A stretch of 64,000 bases of DNA, taken from Sphingobacterium prati (GTDB taxonomy: Bacteria; Bacteroidota; Bacteroidia; Sphingobacteriales; Sphingobacteriaceae). Numbering within the stretch: position 1 is the first letter of the stretch; every line of letters begins with the position of its first letter. The stretch lies in NCBI RefSeq assembly GCF_013167215.1, contig NZ_JABJWY010000009.1:275982-339981 (forward strand), written 5' to 3'. Shown one piece after another: positions 27,158 through 35,576 of this stretch. A model generated the notes under the pieces. The model was not told the origin of the DNA and ran no database searches. It was given only the letters and a program-made list of their open reading frames with translations. A program made the position numbers and the translations under genes.

Positions 27158-28651
27158 ATGACTTATAAATCCATTATAAAAGCCGGAGCTCTCTTGCTGT
27201 TAACAGCCTTAGCATCGTGGTCAAAAGCTCAGCTCGCAACCCAATTGCCGGCCAAACTACTCACTTGCTTTGAACAAAAAGACAGCTCTTTCATAAGCGC
27301 TGAGCTGGCGCCAAATTTTTCCATAGCTGGACATACTGGTGCTGGAGCCAGCTTCCGCTTAAACCAAATTATCAAAAATTATCCCCTAAAAGCAGCCAAT
27401 ATTCTATCGGACAAGAAAACTAAAAAAGGAACATTACTTCAAATAGAGGTTACCGATACAAAGGGCAAGACAACAAGCAATCAAGCGCTAGTTGATCATA
27501 AGGGGAAATTAATATATTTCAGTCTTTTTGATCAACTATATGGGTTAAAAAGAGAGAACGCTCCCAAATTACGGGCGGTTATTCCTTTTGAAAACAAGAA
27601 TGGCTCCATTTACCTGCAGGTCAAAATCAATGGATATGAAAGGCCATTAAGACTCCTGTTTGACACTGGGGCAGACGGAATGGCGGTAAACCAGCAACTT
27701 GCCGATGATATTGGCCTAAAGGTAACGCGTGAAAACAACGCTTCTGTCGTCGGCGGTAACACAAAAATTCAGGTATCTGACAACAATAGTATTCTATTGG
27801 ACACGCTTAAACTGGCAGGGCAGGGTATTGCGATCTTTCCTGAAATGGGCAAAGAAGGTGATGGCATTATTGGTAATACCCTGATACGCCAATTTATCAC
27901 ACACATCGATTACGATAAAAATACGATTTCATTGTACGATTTTGGCGATTTTCAATACAAGGGTAAGGGAACTGCCGTACCGATTACAATGCCTGCGGGG
28001 GTAATGATACTATCCGGGCAGCTTGAGATTGTCAAGGATAAGAGTTACTCTGGACATTTCGTTTTCGATACAGGCGCTTCATACGACCTGATCTGCTTCC
28101 GTCCCTTTGTATGTCAAAACAAACTGCTTGTTAGCGGATTCAAAGCCGAGGCGCAGGCCGCAACCGTAAGCATGGGTGTTTCCTCGCCCACCTTTGTAGG
28201 CAAAAGCTACCAATTTGCCATTTCTCCCCTCCCCCCTATGCAGGGCTTACCTGTAACACTAATGGGCGGCAGTGCAGGCAATGAACATTGGCAGCCTGGC
28301 TTTGATGGTTCAATTGGGGTTCGCCTACTAAGCCGCTATAATATCACCATAAATCTGGCAGAAGGCGAGGTATATTTCTCCCCCAATAGTTTACATGACC
28401 ATCCGCAGGATTTTTTAATTAAGAATTATCAGTTTGGCTGGGATAATACCGGGAAGCTGAAAGCACTTGGCGCTGTAGGTGCTGCCGACGCACCAAGTGG
28501 TCTGAAAACAGGCACATTGATCCAACGCATAGACAGTTATACGGTCGATCAATTGAAAAAAAATCCATCCCTCATAGATGAGATTCGATTAAAAGCAACG
28601 GGAGAATCCATTTCCATTACAACGACTGATGATCATACCGTAAATATCTAA
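27158..28651 (+). CDS. Secreted retropepsin-like aspartic peptidase with two DTG motifs and PDZ-like tail
   Basis: A 497-residue exported protein. Signal peptide about 1-24 (ASWSKA). Residues about 30-125 form an N-terminal domain of unknown type. Two aspartic-peptidase half-domains follow: LLFDTGADGMAVNQ with Asp169 plus the flap-distal GDGIIGNTLIRQF, and FVFDTGASYDLICF with Asp304 plus GFDGSIGVRLLSR. Together they could form a single two-lobed active site. The C-terminal part (about 425-495) looks like a degenerate PDZ domain (GAVGAADAPSGLKTGTLIQR). It lies inside the thioredoxin cassette, 46 bp after one and 44 bp before the next. I infer processing of imported or surface peptides. Confidence 0.85.
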   Translation: MTYKSIIKAGALLLLTALASWSKAQLATQLPAKLLTCFEQKDSSFISAELAPNFSIAGHTGAGASFRLNQIIKNYPLKAANILSDKKTKKGTLLQIEVTDTKGKTTSNQALVDHKGKLIYFSLFDQLYGLKRENAPKLRAVIPFENKNGSIYLQVKINGYERPLRLLFDTGADGMAVNQQLADDIGLKVTRENNASVVGGNTKIQVSDNNSILLDTLKLAGQGIAIFPEMGKEGDGIIGNTLIRQFITHIDYDKNTISLYDFGDFQYKGKGTAVPITMPAGVMILSGQLEIVKDKSYSGHFVFDTGASYDLICFRPFVCQNKLLVSGFKAEAQAATVSMGVSSPTFVGKSYQFAISPLPPMQGLPVTLMGGSAGNEHWQPGFDGSIGVRLLSRYNITINLAEGEVYFSPNSLHDHPQDFLIKNYQFGWDNTGKLKALGAVGAADAPSGLKTGTLIQRIDSYTVDQLKKNPSLIDEIRLKATGESISITTTDDHTVNI

Positions 28652-28695
28652 TCACGCTAAAACATATAATACCCTCAATTCTCAAAACAAATCAT

Positions 28696-29922
28696 ATGAA
28701 AAAGCTTATTTTTTATATTATCATAGCCTATTACGGCGTATTCATTTCAATGGAGGCTATTGCCCAGGAAAAAAAAATCCTCAGGACTTATGCGGAATGC
28801 CAAGCACAGGCAAAAAAGGAAAACAAACTCATTCTGATAGATCTGTACTTTGTTGGCTGTATGCCCTGCGCGGAAATGGACAAGCAAGTATTTCCGGATC
28901 CGGCTGTTACTAAAGAACTCAATGATAATTATATTCTGTACAAAACAGATGTGATGAAAGAAACGGACGGAAAGAAATTAGCACGAAAATATGGTGCTCC
29001 GGGATTTCCAACCTATGTTATCGTAAGCCCCGAAGGTAGAACGCTAATGACCGAATCTGGTTTCTTTGGCGTAGACCGATTTGTTCCCCTATTAAAGGAT
29101 GCTGTCCAGCGCAATAAATCTGGACAATACCTCGCATTTAACAATACGTTGGACAATAGCTATCCCGCCGCTTACAGTGAGCGTTTTATCAAAACAGGTG
29201 AAAAGCATAATTTTACGGAACTCGAAAGTTATCTCGGGCAACAAAAGGATCTGTTCGCTGAGACTGCTTTTTTGGCAAATAGTGTTACTTCCTTCACAAA
29301 ATATAATAATTGGGCTTATGACAATCTGCCAAAATTGATTAAACTATATGGTGGGAATCTACTCCGCAACAAAATTTCAACAATTGCCAAAGCAAAAAGT
29401 AAACAATATGGGACAGCACAGCAGCTAGATAGCTTGAAAATCATGTTGGCCTATATACGTCCCACATTCAATGATAAATTATGGGATGTATTTTTGCCTG
29501 GATTCGTTACCGATTATTATACTGGCTCCCAAGATGCAGCAACCTATTTTACGCTGATTGACCAATATAAACTCTATCCTACTTGGGACGAACGGAGCAA
29601 CGCCTTCGGAACAGTCATTCTGGATCAGTCAAAAAATCCGACAATCCTGAAATCTATACGGGCGGAATATCTAGCAGAAGAACAACGAAAAAGATTGGAT
29701 CCTGTGGACAGTTATCGGCTGACCCTGTTACATTACTATTTAAAAGATTTTGATCAGGCTTCCAAATGGATGGAAAAGCTATTAAAATCAGATTTAGCAT
29801 CTCCGTTTCTAACAATAGATAAAAAGGACCTGCTGGATTTAAAAGAAGCCATTGCAAAAAAAGACACCAGCTTATATAAGGCCAAGGATATTAAGAAAAT
29901 TATTCCATTTAAATTAAGTTAA
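28696..29922 (+). CDS. Secreted thioredoxin-like protein (CMPC active site)
   Basis: A 408-residue exported protein. Signal peptide ends at about residue 24 (MEAIAQ). The thioredoxin-like domain is N-terminal (about 27-140), with LILIDLYFVGCMPCAEMDKQ: active-site Cys55 and Cys58 in a C-M-P-C arrangement like DsbD-gamma/thioredoxin_7 proteins, a VFPDPAVTKELNDNYI segment and cis-Pro segment GAPGFPTYVIV. The remaining 265 residues are alpha-helical with TPR-like character and no motif I know. Domain order is opposite to the TlpA proteins around it. It lies 11 bp before the last thioredoxin gene. Probably it receives or passes electrons in the same redox pathway. Confidence 0.88.
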   Translation: MKKLIFYIIIAYYGVFISMEAIAQEKKILRTYAECQAQAKKENKLILIDLYFVGCMPCAEMDKQVFPDPAVTKELNDNYILYKTDVMKETDGKKLARKYGAPGFPTYVIVSPEGRTLMTESGFFGVDRFVPLLKDAVQRNKSGQYLAFNNTLDNSYPAAYSERFIKTGEKHNFTELESYLGQQKDLFAETAFLANSVTSFTKYNNWAYDNLPKLIKLYGGNLLRNKISTIAKAKSKQYGTAQQLDSLKIMLAYIRPTFNDKLWDVFLPGFVTDYYTGSQDAATYFTLIDQYKLYPTWDERSNAFGTVILDQSKNPTILKSIRAEYLAEEQRKRLDPVDSYRLTLLHYYLKDFDQASKWMEKLLKSDLASPFLTIDKKDLLDLKEAIAKKDTSLYKAKDIKKIIPFKLS

Positions 29923-29933
29923 CGCTCTATATC

Positions 29934-31277
29934 ATGATTAGAAAAACCATTTTATTGCTCACCACCCTGGCTTGCTCAGTTGTCGTATTTGCACAACAGC
30001 AAAGCAACATTACCGGAACGACAGATGCCACAAAAGTAAAACGTGTCGGCCTATTTAAAGTATTGAACGGACGGTTAAAGGAGATAGCAACATCCACTCC
30101 CGATGTGTTAGGACGATTCGCGTTCCGCTTTACACCTGAGTATGAAGGTTTATATGCACTCGGCAGTGGTAATGCCCAAAATCAGCAAGGCCTCTTTCGT
30201 TTCTATTTCAAAGGCAATGAAAATCTGAATCTCAAACTGACACAAAATGACTATGAGCTTACGGGTAAAAATAGCCCTGAAAATGAGACGCTCTACGCTT
30301 GGGACAAACAAGCAAAAACATTCCACGATAAAGGTACAACACCAGGAGGAATAAGTACCTATGTCGATTTCTTTCCCGAAGTTGAGCAGTTCAAAGGAAA
30401 ATTAGACGGTATCAAAAAGAGCGTCAAGACCGGGAATCCGAATTTCGACAAATTTTTCCCTGAACTCGTGGATTACGATTTCGCTTATTATGCCATATCC
30501 TACCTATATATGCCATGTAGCGCACACCCAAGCAAAGAGGAAATGAGCGACTTTTATACACAATTCAATGCTGACCGTTACCTAACAACGGAATTATTAA
30601 AATTTCCTTACGGCGATCGCTTTATGAGTAATATAATTTACCGGAAGCTGGATCTTTCCTCCAAACCAACATTTGATCAACAAGTAGCGGCAATAGGTCC
30701 AGACGTACTTAAAGCACAGTATGTATTGCAACGACTTGAGGGAGCACGTTCGTATAGTGACTTTCAAGAAATGAATGAAAAATATAAAAAATATTTTACG
30801 CTACCCGAACAACTCGAACGATCAAAAGCTGTAGAAGCACGACTGGTCGAAACCAAAACAGGTGTTCCTGCATTTCAATTTAATTATCCTGATATAAATG
30901 GAAAGAAAACAAGTCTTGCAGATCTTAAAGGCAAAGTTGTTTTGATTGACATGTGGGCGACCTGGTGTGGTCCTTGTCGTGCCGAAGAGTCACATTGGGA
31001 GAAATTAAATGAAGAATTCAATGGAAAACCTGTAGCCTTTGTCGGTGTATCAGTAGATCAAGACAAACCCAAATGGGACAGCTACGTGAAAGAGAAAAAG
31101 TTAAAAGGTATCCAGCTGCATGCTGGTTCTGACAACGAACTTTCAAATGCTTACAAAGTCAATTCTATTCCACGTTATTTGCTGATTGACAAAGCTGGGA
31201 ACTTAATCACAGCAGATAGTCCAAGACCAAGCGATCCAAAATTAAAAACTTTGCTTGAAGATTGGATTAAAAAATAA
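29934..31277 (+). CDS. Secreted TlpA/ResA-like thioredoxin-fold protein (second paralogue)
   Basis: A 447-residue exported protein and last gene of the operon. Signal peptide ends at about residue 21 (VVVFAQ). The layout copies the protein at 24557: N-terminal beta domain (VGLFKVLNGRLKEIATS, TPEYEGLYALGSG), helical middle containing TYVDFFPEVEQF and SAHPSKEE, and C-terminal thioredoxin domain with VVLIDMWATWCGPCRAEESH (Cys345 and Cys348) and VNSIPRYLLIDKAG. The shared SAHP and YVDFFP segments in the middle region show the two arose by duplication. An extra Cys195 occurs before SAHP. A bidirectional terminator follows at 31303. Confidence 0.9.
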   Translation: MIRKTILLLTTLACSVVVFAQQQSNITGTTDATKVKRVGLFKVLNGRLKEIATSTPDVLGRFAFRFTPEYEGLYALGSGNAQNQQGLFRFYFKGNENLNLKLTQNDYELTGKNSPENETLYAWDKQAKTFHDKGTTPGGISTYVDFFPEVEQFKGKLDGIKKSVKTGNPNFDKFFPELVDYDFAYYAISYLYMPCSAHPSKEEMSDFYTQFNADRYLTTELLKFPYGDRFMSNIIYRKLDLSSKPTFDQQVAAIGPDVLKAQYVLQRLEGARSYSDFQEMNEKYKKYFTLPEQLERSKAVEARLVETKTGVPAFQFNYPDINGKKTSLADLKGKVVLIDMWATWCGPCRAEESHWEKLNEEFNGKPVAFVGVSVDQDKPKWDSYVKEKKLKGIQLHAGSDNELSNAYKVNSIPRYLLIDKAGNLITADSPRPSDPKLKTLLEDWIKK

Positions 31278-31302
31278 AAACCGAATATCAACTCAAAACA
31301 CA

Positions 31303-31332
31303 AAAGCCCCCAATTATAAAACTAGGGGCTTT
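31303..31332. terminator. Bidirectional terminator between convergent operons
   Basis: AAAGCCCC (31303-31310) pairs with GGGGCTTT (31325-31332) around a 14-base loop. T-rich sequence follows on the plus strand and, through the A-run before it, on the minus strand. It lies between the end of the thioredoxin operon (31277) and the end of the phospholipase gene (31390). Confidence 0.8.
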
Positions 31333-31389
31333 CTCTATATTAGAAATGGGTTAGCCAAATTCATAGCAGCAACTTATATCTGGTGATTA

Positions 31390-33861
31390 TTATCCCAATT
31401 GTGGATCAGTCTTCGAATGGCTGCCCGTTTCTACACGACCGGCAAATTGGCGAACAAATTTACTTCCGACAATCTGCAAAGTAATATCATACCAACCACT
31501 TATTTTCTGGGATTCTACAACCCACTTGATAGATTTACCAGCACCCAATACGGTATTTTTCTTCCAGGAACTGTAAGCATTATCTTTCACCTGCACATGA
31601 AGCACCTTGTCTCCTTTATTGCTCGCTTCCAAGATCAGGTTTCCCGTGGGAATACCTTTTTTCCCGATCTCATAAGTTGCGACCAGGGACAAAGATTCCC
31701 TATCCCCTTTAAAGCTACGCATAAATCCATTTGGCCCGTATACGGTTAAATCATAATATCCATCTTTAAAGTCAGCACGATTCCAGTCAAAACTCAATTC
31801 TTCACCTGCAATCACCGCAAAAGGCCAGAAACTGACACCATCTTTATAGCTCGGTCCACTATACACATTAAAAGGACTGCTTAAGGATTTCGTTCCGAAT
31901 AGCTTATTCCCAGCGGACATCGTCAGTTTTACGCTGTCCTTATCAACAGATTCGCTTGCATATAACTCATAAGCCAGCGCATTGGAGTTTTTTTGGCCTT
32001 TTTCCTGTCTTGCCAATTGTGCAGCCTTTCCTGTATTTTGTAAGGCTTGCATTTCATCAGCAGTCCATACATGGAAGTTATTTGGTAGAGGTTTGGATTT
32101 GGCCTGATCAATTGCATAAATCTGTTGGTTACGGTTCAAGAAAGGCAACTCCACATGAACACCACCTTCTGCTTTCCGAAATACCGAAGTCAGATCTCCC
32201 GTAATGGCACGGCGCCACGAACTGATGTTATGTTCTTTCACATCCTTACCAAGCTTCTTGTCGAAGAAATACTCCATAAATTGAATGGTCGAAGTGATGT
32301 CGCACACCTCCGAATTAACCCAGCCACCTTTGCTCCATGGAGATGCGATGATCAATGGCACCCGATAGCCCAGACCAACCGGCCCCTCGGTGGCATGCTC
32401 CTGTTTCTCGCCACTGGCAAGTTCCTGTTCCAAACTCACATATTCATCGCTATAATCCAATCCTGCTGAAGTTTTTCCGGACCGGGCATCTGCCGGATTA
32501 GGAGCTACAAACGGTGGAATATGATCGAAATAACCGTCATTCTCATCATAATTGAGCACAAAAATTGTTTTCTTCCAAACTTCAGGATTTTCAGTCAGAA
32601 TATTCAGAATTTCGGACACATACCAAGCCCCGTACATCGGTGCACTCGGGTGATCAGAAAAACATTGTGGTGCAACCAGCCAAGATACAGTAGGTAAATT
32701 CCCAGACTTTACATCTTTCCGAAACTGATGTAATACATCCCCTTTTGGTACAGTAATCTGTTCTCCTTCGTGTAATACTGAAGTCGTCTCACGATAAAAC
32801 GCGTCATCCTCATTTGTCTGGAAAGCACGTTCATGCAATGCGATTTGCTCCTTTGGGAGCTTTTGAAACGCCTGCTCGGTCAACCGTTCTAGCTGCTTCC
32901 TATAGCTTCGCAACTGCTCTTGTTTCTGCTTAAGCTTATTTTGGGTTTTCTGGACGCTTTCAGTTCCATTATTCGCCAATGTTTTTTCAAGCTCCTGGAT
33001 CTCAGCAGGCAGTTCAGAAATACGCTTGCGCATAAATTCCAGATGGCTCTTCTTAAATTCTATATGATATTGCGAAAACCATTCCAGGTTATTGTCTGTA
33101 AAATTGCCCAGCCATTCTTCCCCATTCAGGCCACTCTCCATACTGACTTCATTCTGGTATACCTTCCAGGGAATACCGGCTTCCTGCAGACGTTCAGGAA
33201 AGGTTTTCCAATGTGCCCAACGGTTAAAATAAATATCTGAGTTGCGGATCAAAGGTTTTGCACCTTTATGGGGTACACAAGTTCCTGTCCAGAAAAAATG
33301 CCGGTTGGTCGTCGTTCCTGTGATGGAAGAACAAAAGTGCTGGTCACAGATCGTAAATGCATCAGCCAGCGCATAATAGAAAGGAATATCTTCACGGGTA
33401 TAGTAACCCATGGTCAACGGAATTTCACTCAGCACTTTCCCTCCCGGGCGTTTTGCTTCAATCCAGTTATCATGTTTACCTTTGTTACGTGCTGCCATTT
33501 GATTTTCCCAAGAATGAGGAAGATTTCCTGTCCAGGCGGCATTGGAGTTTTTTATATCTAATCGAAAAGGCGAATAAGTCTTGCCTGAGGCCGATGCTTG
33601 CAGCCATACCGGATTGCCGCTAGGCAATTGAATTGCCCTTGGATCATTGAATCCTCGCACACCGCGCAACGTGCCAAAACTATGGTCAAATGAACGGTTT
33701 TCCTGCATTAATAAAACAATATGTTCAGCATCTAAAAATGAGCTCCCTGCAACCGGTTCAATTGCTAGCGCACGTTGTATCGCATCTGGAACAGCATTCT
33801 GTAAACCAAAAATACCAGCCAACAAAGACGCCTTCTTGATAAAATCTCTTCTACTATCCAT
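31390..33861 (-). CDS. Phosphocholine-type phospholipase C, Tat-exported
   Basis: An 823-residue phosphoesterase-family phospholipase C (hydrolyses phosphatidylcholine or sphingomyelin to phosphocholine and the lipid). Seen: twin-arginine signal SRRDFIKKA with hydrophobic stretch ending at about residue 33; the family N-terminus EHIVLLMQENRSFDHSFGTL, then RGVRGFNDPRAI; the metal/phosphate-site regions GTTTNRHFFWTG and NYDENDGYFDHIPP; and two C-terminal DUF756-like beta domains (about 635-820). A charged coiled-coil insertion lies at about 260-330 (ELPAEIQELEKTLA, KQKQEQLRSYRKQLERL). It lies downstream of the SusD at 34027 but behind a terminator, so it is probably a separate transcript. Confidence 0.93.
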   Translation of the reverse strand: MDSRRDFIKKASLLAGIFGLQNAVPDAIQRALAIEPVAGSSFLDAEHIVLLMQENRSFDHSFGTLRGVRGFNDPRAIQLPSGNPVWLQASASGKTYSPFRLDIKNSNAAWTGNLPHSWENQMAARNKGKHDNWIEAKRPGGKVLSEIPLTMGYYTREDIPFYYALADAFTICDQHFCSSITGTTTNRHFFWTGTCVPHKGAKPLIRNSDIYFNRWAHWKTFPERLQEAGIPWKVYQNEVSMESGLNGEEWLGNFTDNNLEWFSQYHIEFKKSHLEFMRKRISELPAEIQELEKTLANNGTESVQKTQNKLKQKQEQLRSYRKQLERLTEQAFQKLPKEQIALHERAFQTNEDDAFYRETTSVLHEGEQITVPKGDVLHQFRKDVKSGNLPTVSWLVAPQCFSDHPSAPMYGAWYVSEILNILTENPEVWKKTIFVLNYDENDGYFDHIPPFVAPNPADARSGKTSAGLDYSDEYVSLEQELASGEKQEHATEGPVGLGYRVPLIIASPWSKGGWVNSEVCDITSTIQFMEYFFDKKLGKDVKEHNISSWRRAITGDLTSVFRKAEGGVHVELPFLNRNQQIYAIDQAKSKPLPNNFHVWTADEMQALQNTGKAAQLARQEKGQKNSNALAYELYASESVDKDSVKLTMSAGNKLFGTKSLSSPFNVYSGPSYKDGVSFWPFAVIAGEELSFDWNRADFKDGYYDLTVYGPNGFMRSFKGDRESLSLVATYEIGKKGIPTGNLILEASNKGDKVLHVQVKDNAYSSWKKNTVLGAGKSIKWVVESQKISGWYDITLQIVGSKFVRQFAGRVETGSHSKTDPQLG

Positions 33862-33947
33862 AAAATATTTCTTGTCTCTCTTATAAATTCAAATGGTATA
33901 CCAACGAATATATTCATTCGCCAGCGCTTTTTATGTAACGTTTTTAA

Positions 33948-33986
33948 CAAAAATCCCCGCACACGATTGATAAGGTGCACGGGGAT
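33948..33986 (-). terminator. Terminator after the second sigma/SusCD operon
   Basis: On the minus strand CGGGGAT and ATCCCCG-type arms (33980-33986 with 33953-33959) form a GC-rich stem, extended imperfectly by a GTG/CAC pair, followed by TTTTT (A-run 33949-33953). It lies between the SusD stop at 34027 and the phospholipase start at 33861. Confidence 0.75.
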
Positions 33987-34026
33987 AGCTTTTTCACATT
34001 AAATCAATAGATCAATGCATTAAATA

Positions 34027-35562
34027 TTATTTAAGAAGCCACATGGATTGATTTGGATCGTCTACTCCGTTAAATTGCCGCTTGACAGCCTCTTTCACAT
34101 TTTCAGAGTTATAGTTATACTCTCGATCTTTATATTTCCACCTAACCGGGATTTTGTCTGTAGCTTCCGAGTTCATGCTCGAACTTGGATTGACCTTCCA
34201 GACAGGGTAGCCGGTGCGACGATAATCATAGTAAGGCGTGTAGCTCAATTGAAGATAGCTAGCCAGATATTTCTGCAAAATAATTTCCGCAATTTGCTTT
34301 TCGATTTCTTGGGGAAATTCCTGTCCATATGTTGCAATTGCCGCGCTAATATAAGTTGCATCCATAAACATTTTATGAGTATACTGATCTTGATTTGGTG
34401 TATTATCCGCCGCGAATTTCATAGATGCCTCAATCCCTCTTTTATACCAATCCACAGCAGCGCCACCGATCCATCCACGTGCGGTCGCTTCTGCCATAAT
34501 AAAACAGAATTGTGCATAGGAATATTGTTGTGTTGGCTCTCCAGTGACGAGTTCAGAATAGCGATCATTTAATTTCGAAAAGTCTTTCGTTACAACGATA
34601 TCTGCAATATCACCGAAAGGCAACGAAGGATCTACACCAACGTAAGCGTCGAAGTCATTTTGCTGTTTACCATTAGCAACTTTTAAAGCAGACGGTGCCG
34701 CATAATAGAAAAGACGTCGATCTTTTTTTTGTTTCAATGGATTTATTATTTCCGAAGACACCATCGGATAAATTACAAAACTATTGCTCACTTTGTAAAA
34801 AGGATAAGTCTGGCCACTTTTATCCGCACGTATCAATTGAAAATTATCAGCGTTTGAAGCAAACAAAACGCCGCTATCAACGATTTTTTTGAAGCGTTCT
34901 TTCACCTTCAAATCAGGATCAGCAGCCTTGCGGCTGAGTTGAATGAGCACATTTAATGCAAAGGTATTGGTAAATTTCCGCCATTGCAAAGTGTTACCAG
35001 CATAAACCGGATCTCCGGTGAATTTATCTCCGGCCTGAAACAACTGATCCGCTTTTTCTAATTCAGCCAATATCCCCAAAAAGACATCCTTCTGCAGATC
35101 ATATTTAGGAAAGTATACTTTTTCGGATTCACCTTGCAGTGCTTCCCGATAGGGTATATCGCCCAGCTTCATTGTACCCTCAAAAAAACGTATTGCACGT
35201 GCCAAATGCATGATGCCTGCATAAGATTTTGCCAAGCCGTCAGTTGTGGCAAAGTCCACCATATACTGCGCATCATTCAGGCCCGTGAGTGAGGATTCCT
35301 CTTCACCAAGATTATTGTATTGATAGCCCTCTGGAAGTTCAGTCCACGCGACCTGCTTGGTCAACATATAAGGTTGCATAAACGATTTTTGGGAAGGGGG
35401 ATTTGCCAATCCTAAAATGATCCGTTCGGATATCATCGACGAATTAACGACTTTGGGCATCTCAGGATCTGTATTTATCTCTTCAAATTTGGAACAGCCC
35501 ATTGTAGCAAATAATAAGGCCACGGCTATTCCCCATGTATAGTTGTTGAATCTATTTTTCAT
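34027..35562 (-). CDS. SusD-like lipoprotein of the SusD/RagB second family (SusD_2)
   Basis: A 511-residue surface lipoprotein. The ATG at 35562 (MKNRFNNYTW) is preferred; the in-frame TTG at 35571 is less likely. Seen: signal peptide and lipobox FATMGC, then SKFEEINTDPEMPKVVNSSM, a signature of the SusD_2 branch. TPR-like helices include IMHLARAIRFFEGTMKLGDI followed by PYREALQGE. The C-terminal part contains IAEIILQKYLASYLQ and YYDYRRTGYPVWKVNP. It begins 14 bp after the STN-type susC stop. It should bind the nutrient imported by that receptor. No glycosidase lies in the operon, so the ligand class is open. Confidence 0.92.
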   Translation of the reverse strand: MKNRFNNYTWGIAVALLFATMGCSKFEEINTDPEMPKVVNSSMISERIILGLANPPSQKSFMQPYMLTKQVAWTELPEGYQYNNLGEEESSLTGLNDAQYMVDFATTDGLAKSYAGIMHLARAIRFFEGTMKLGDIPYREALQGESEKVYFPKYDLQKDVFLGILAELEKADQLFQAGDKFTGDPVYAGNTLQWRKFTNTFALNVLIQLSRKAADPDLKVKERFKKIVDSGVLFASNADNFQLIRADKSGQTYPFYKVSNSFVIYPMVSSEIINPLKQKKDRRLFYYAAPSALKVANGKQQNDFDAYVGVDPSLPFGDIADIVVTKDFSKLNDRYSELVTGEPTQQYSYAQFCFIMAEATARGWIGGAAVDWYKRGIEASMKFAADNTPNQDQYTHKMFMDATYISAAIATYGQEFPQEIEKQIAEIILQKYLASYLQLSYTPYYDYRRTGYPVWKVNPSSSMNSEATDKIPVRWKYKDREYNYNSENVKEAVKRQFNGVDDPNQSMWLLK

Positions 35563-35576
35563 TGTATTCAATAAAT

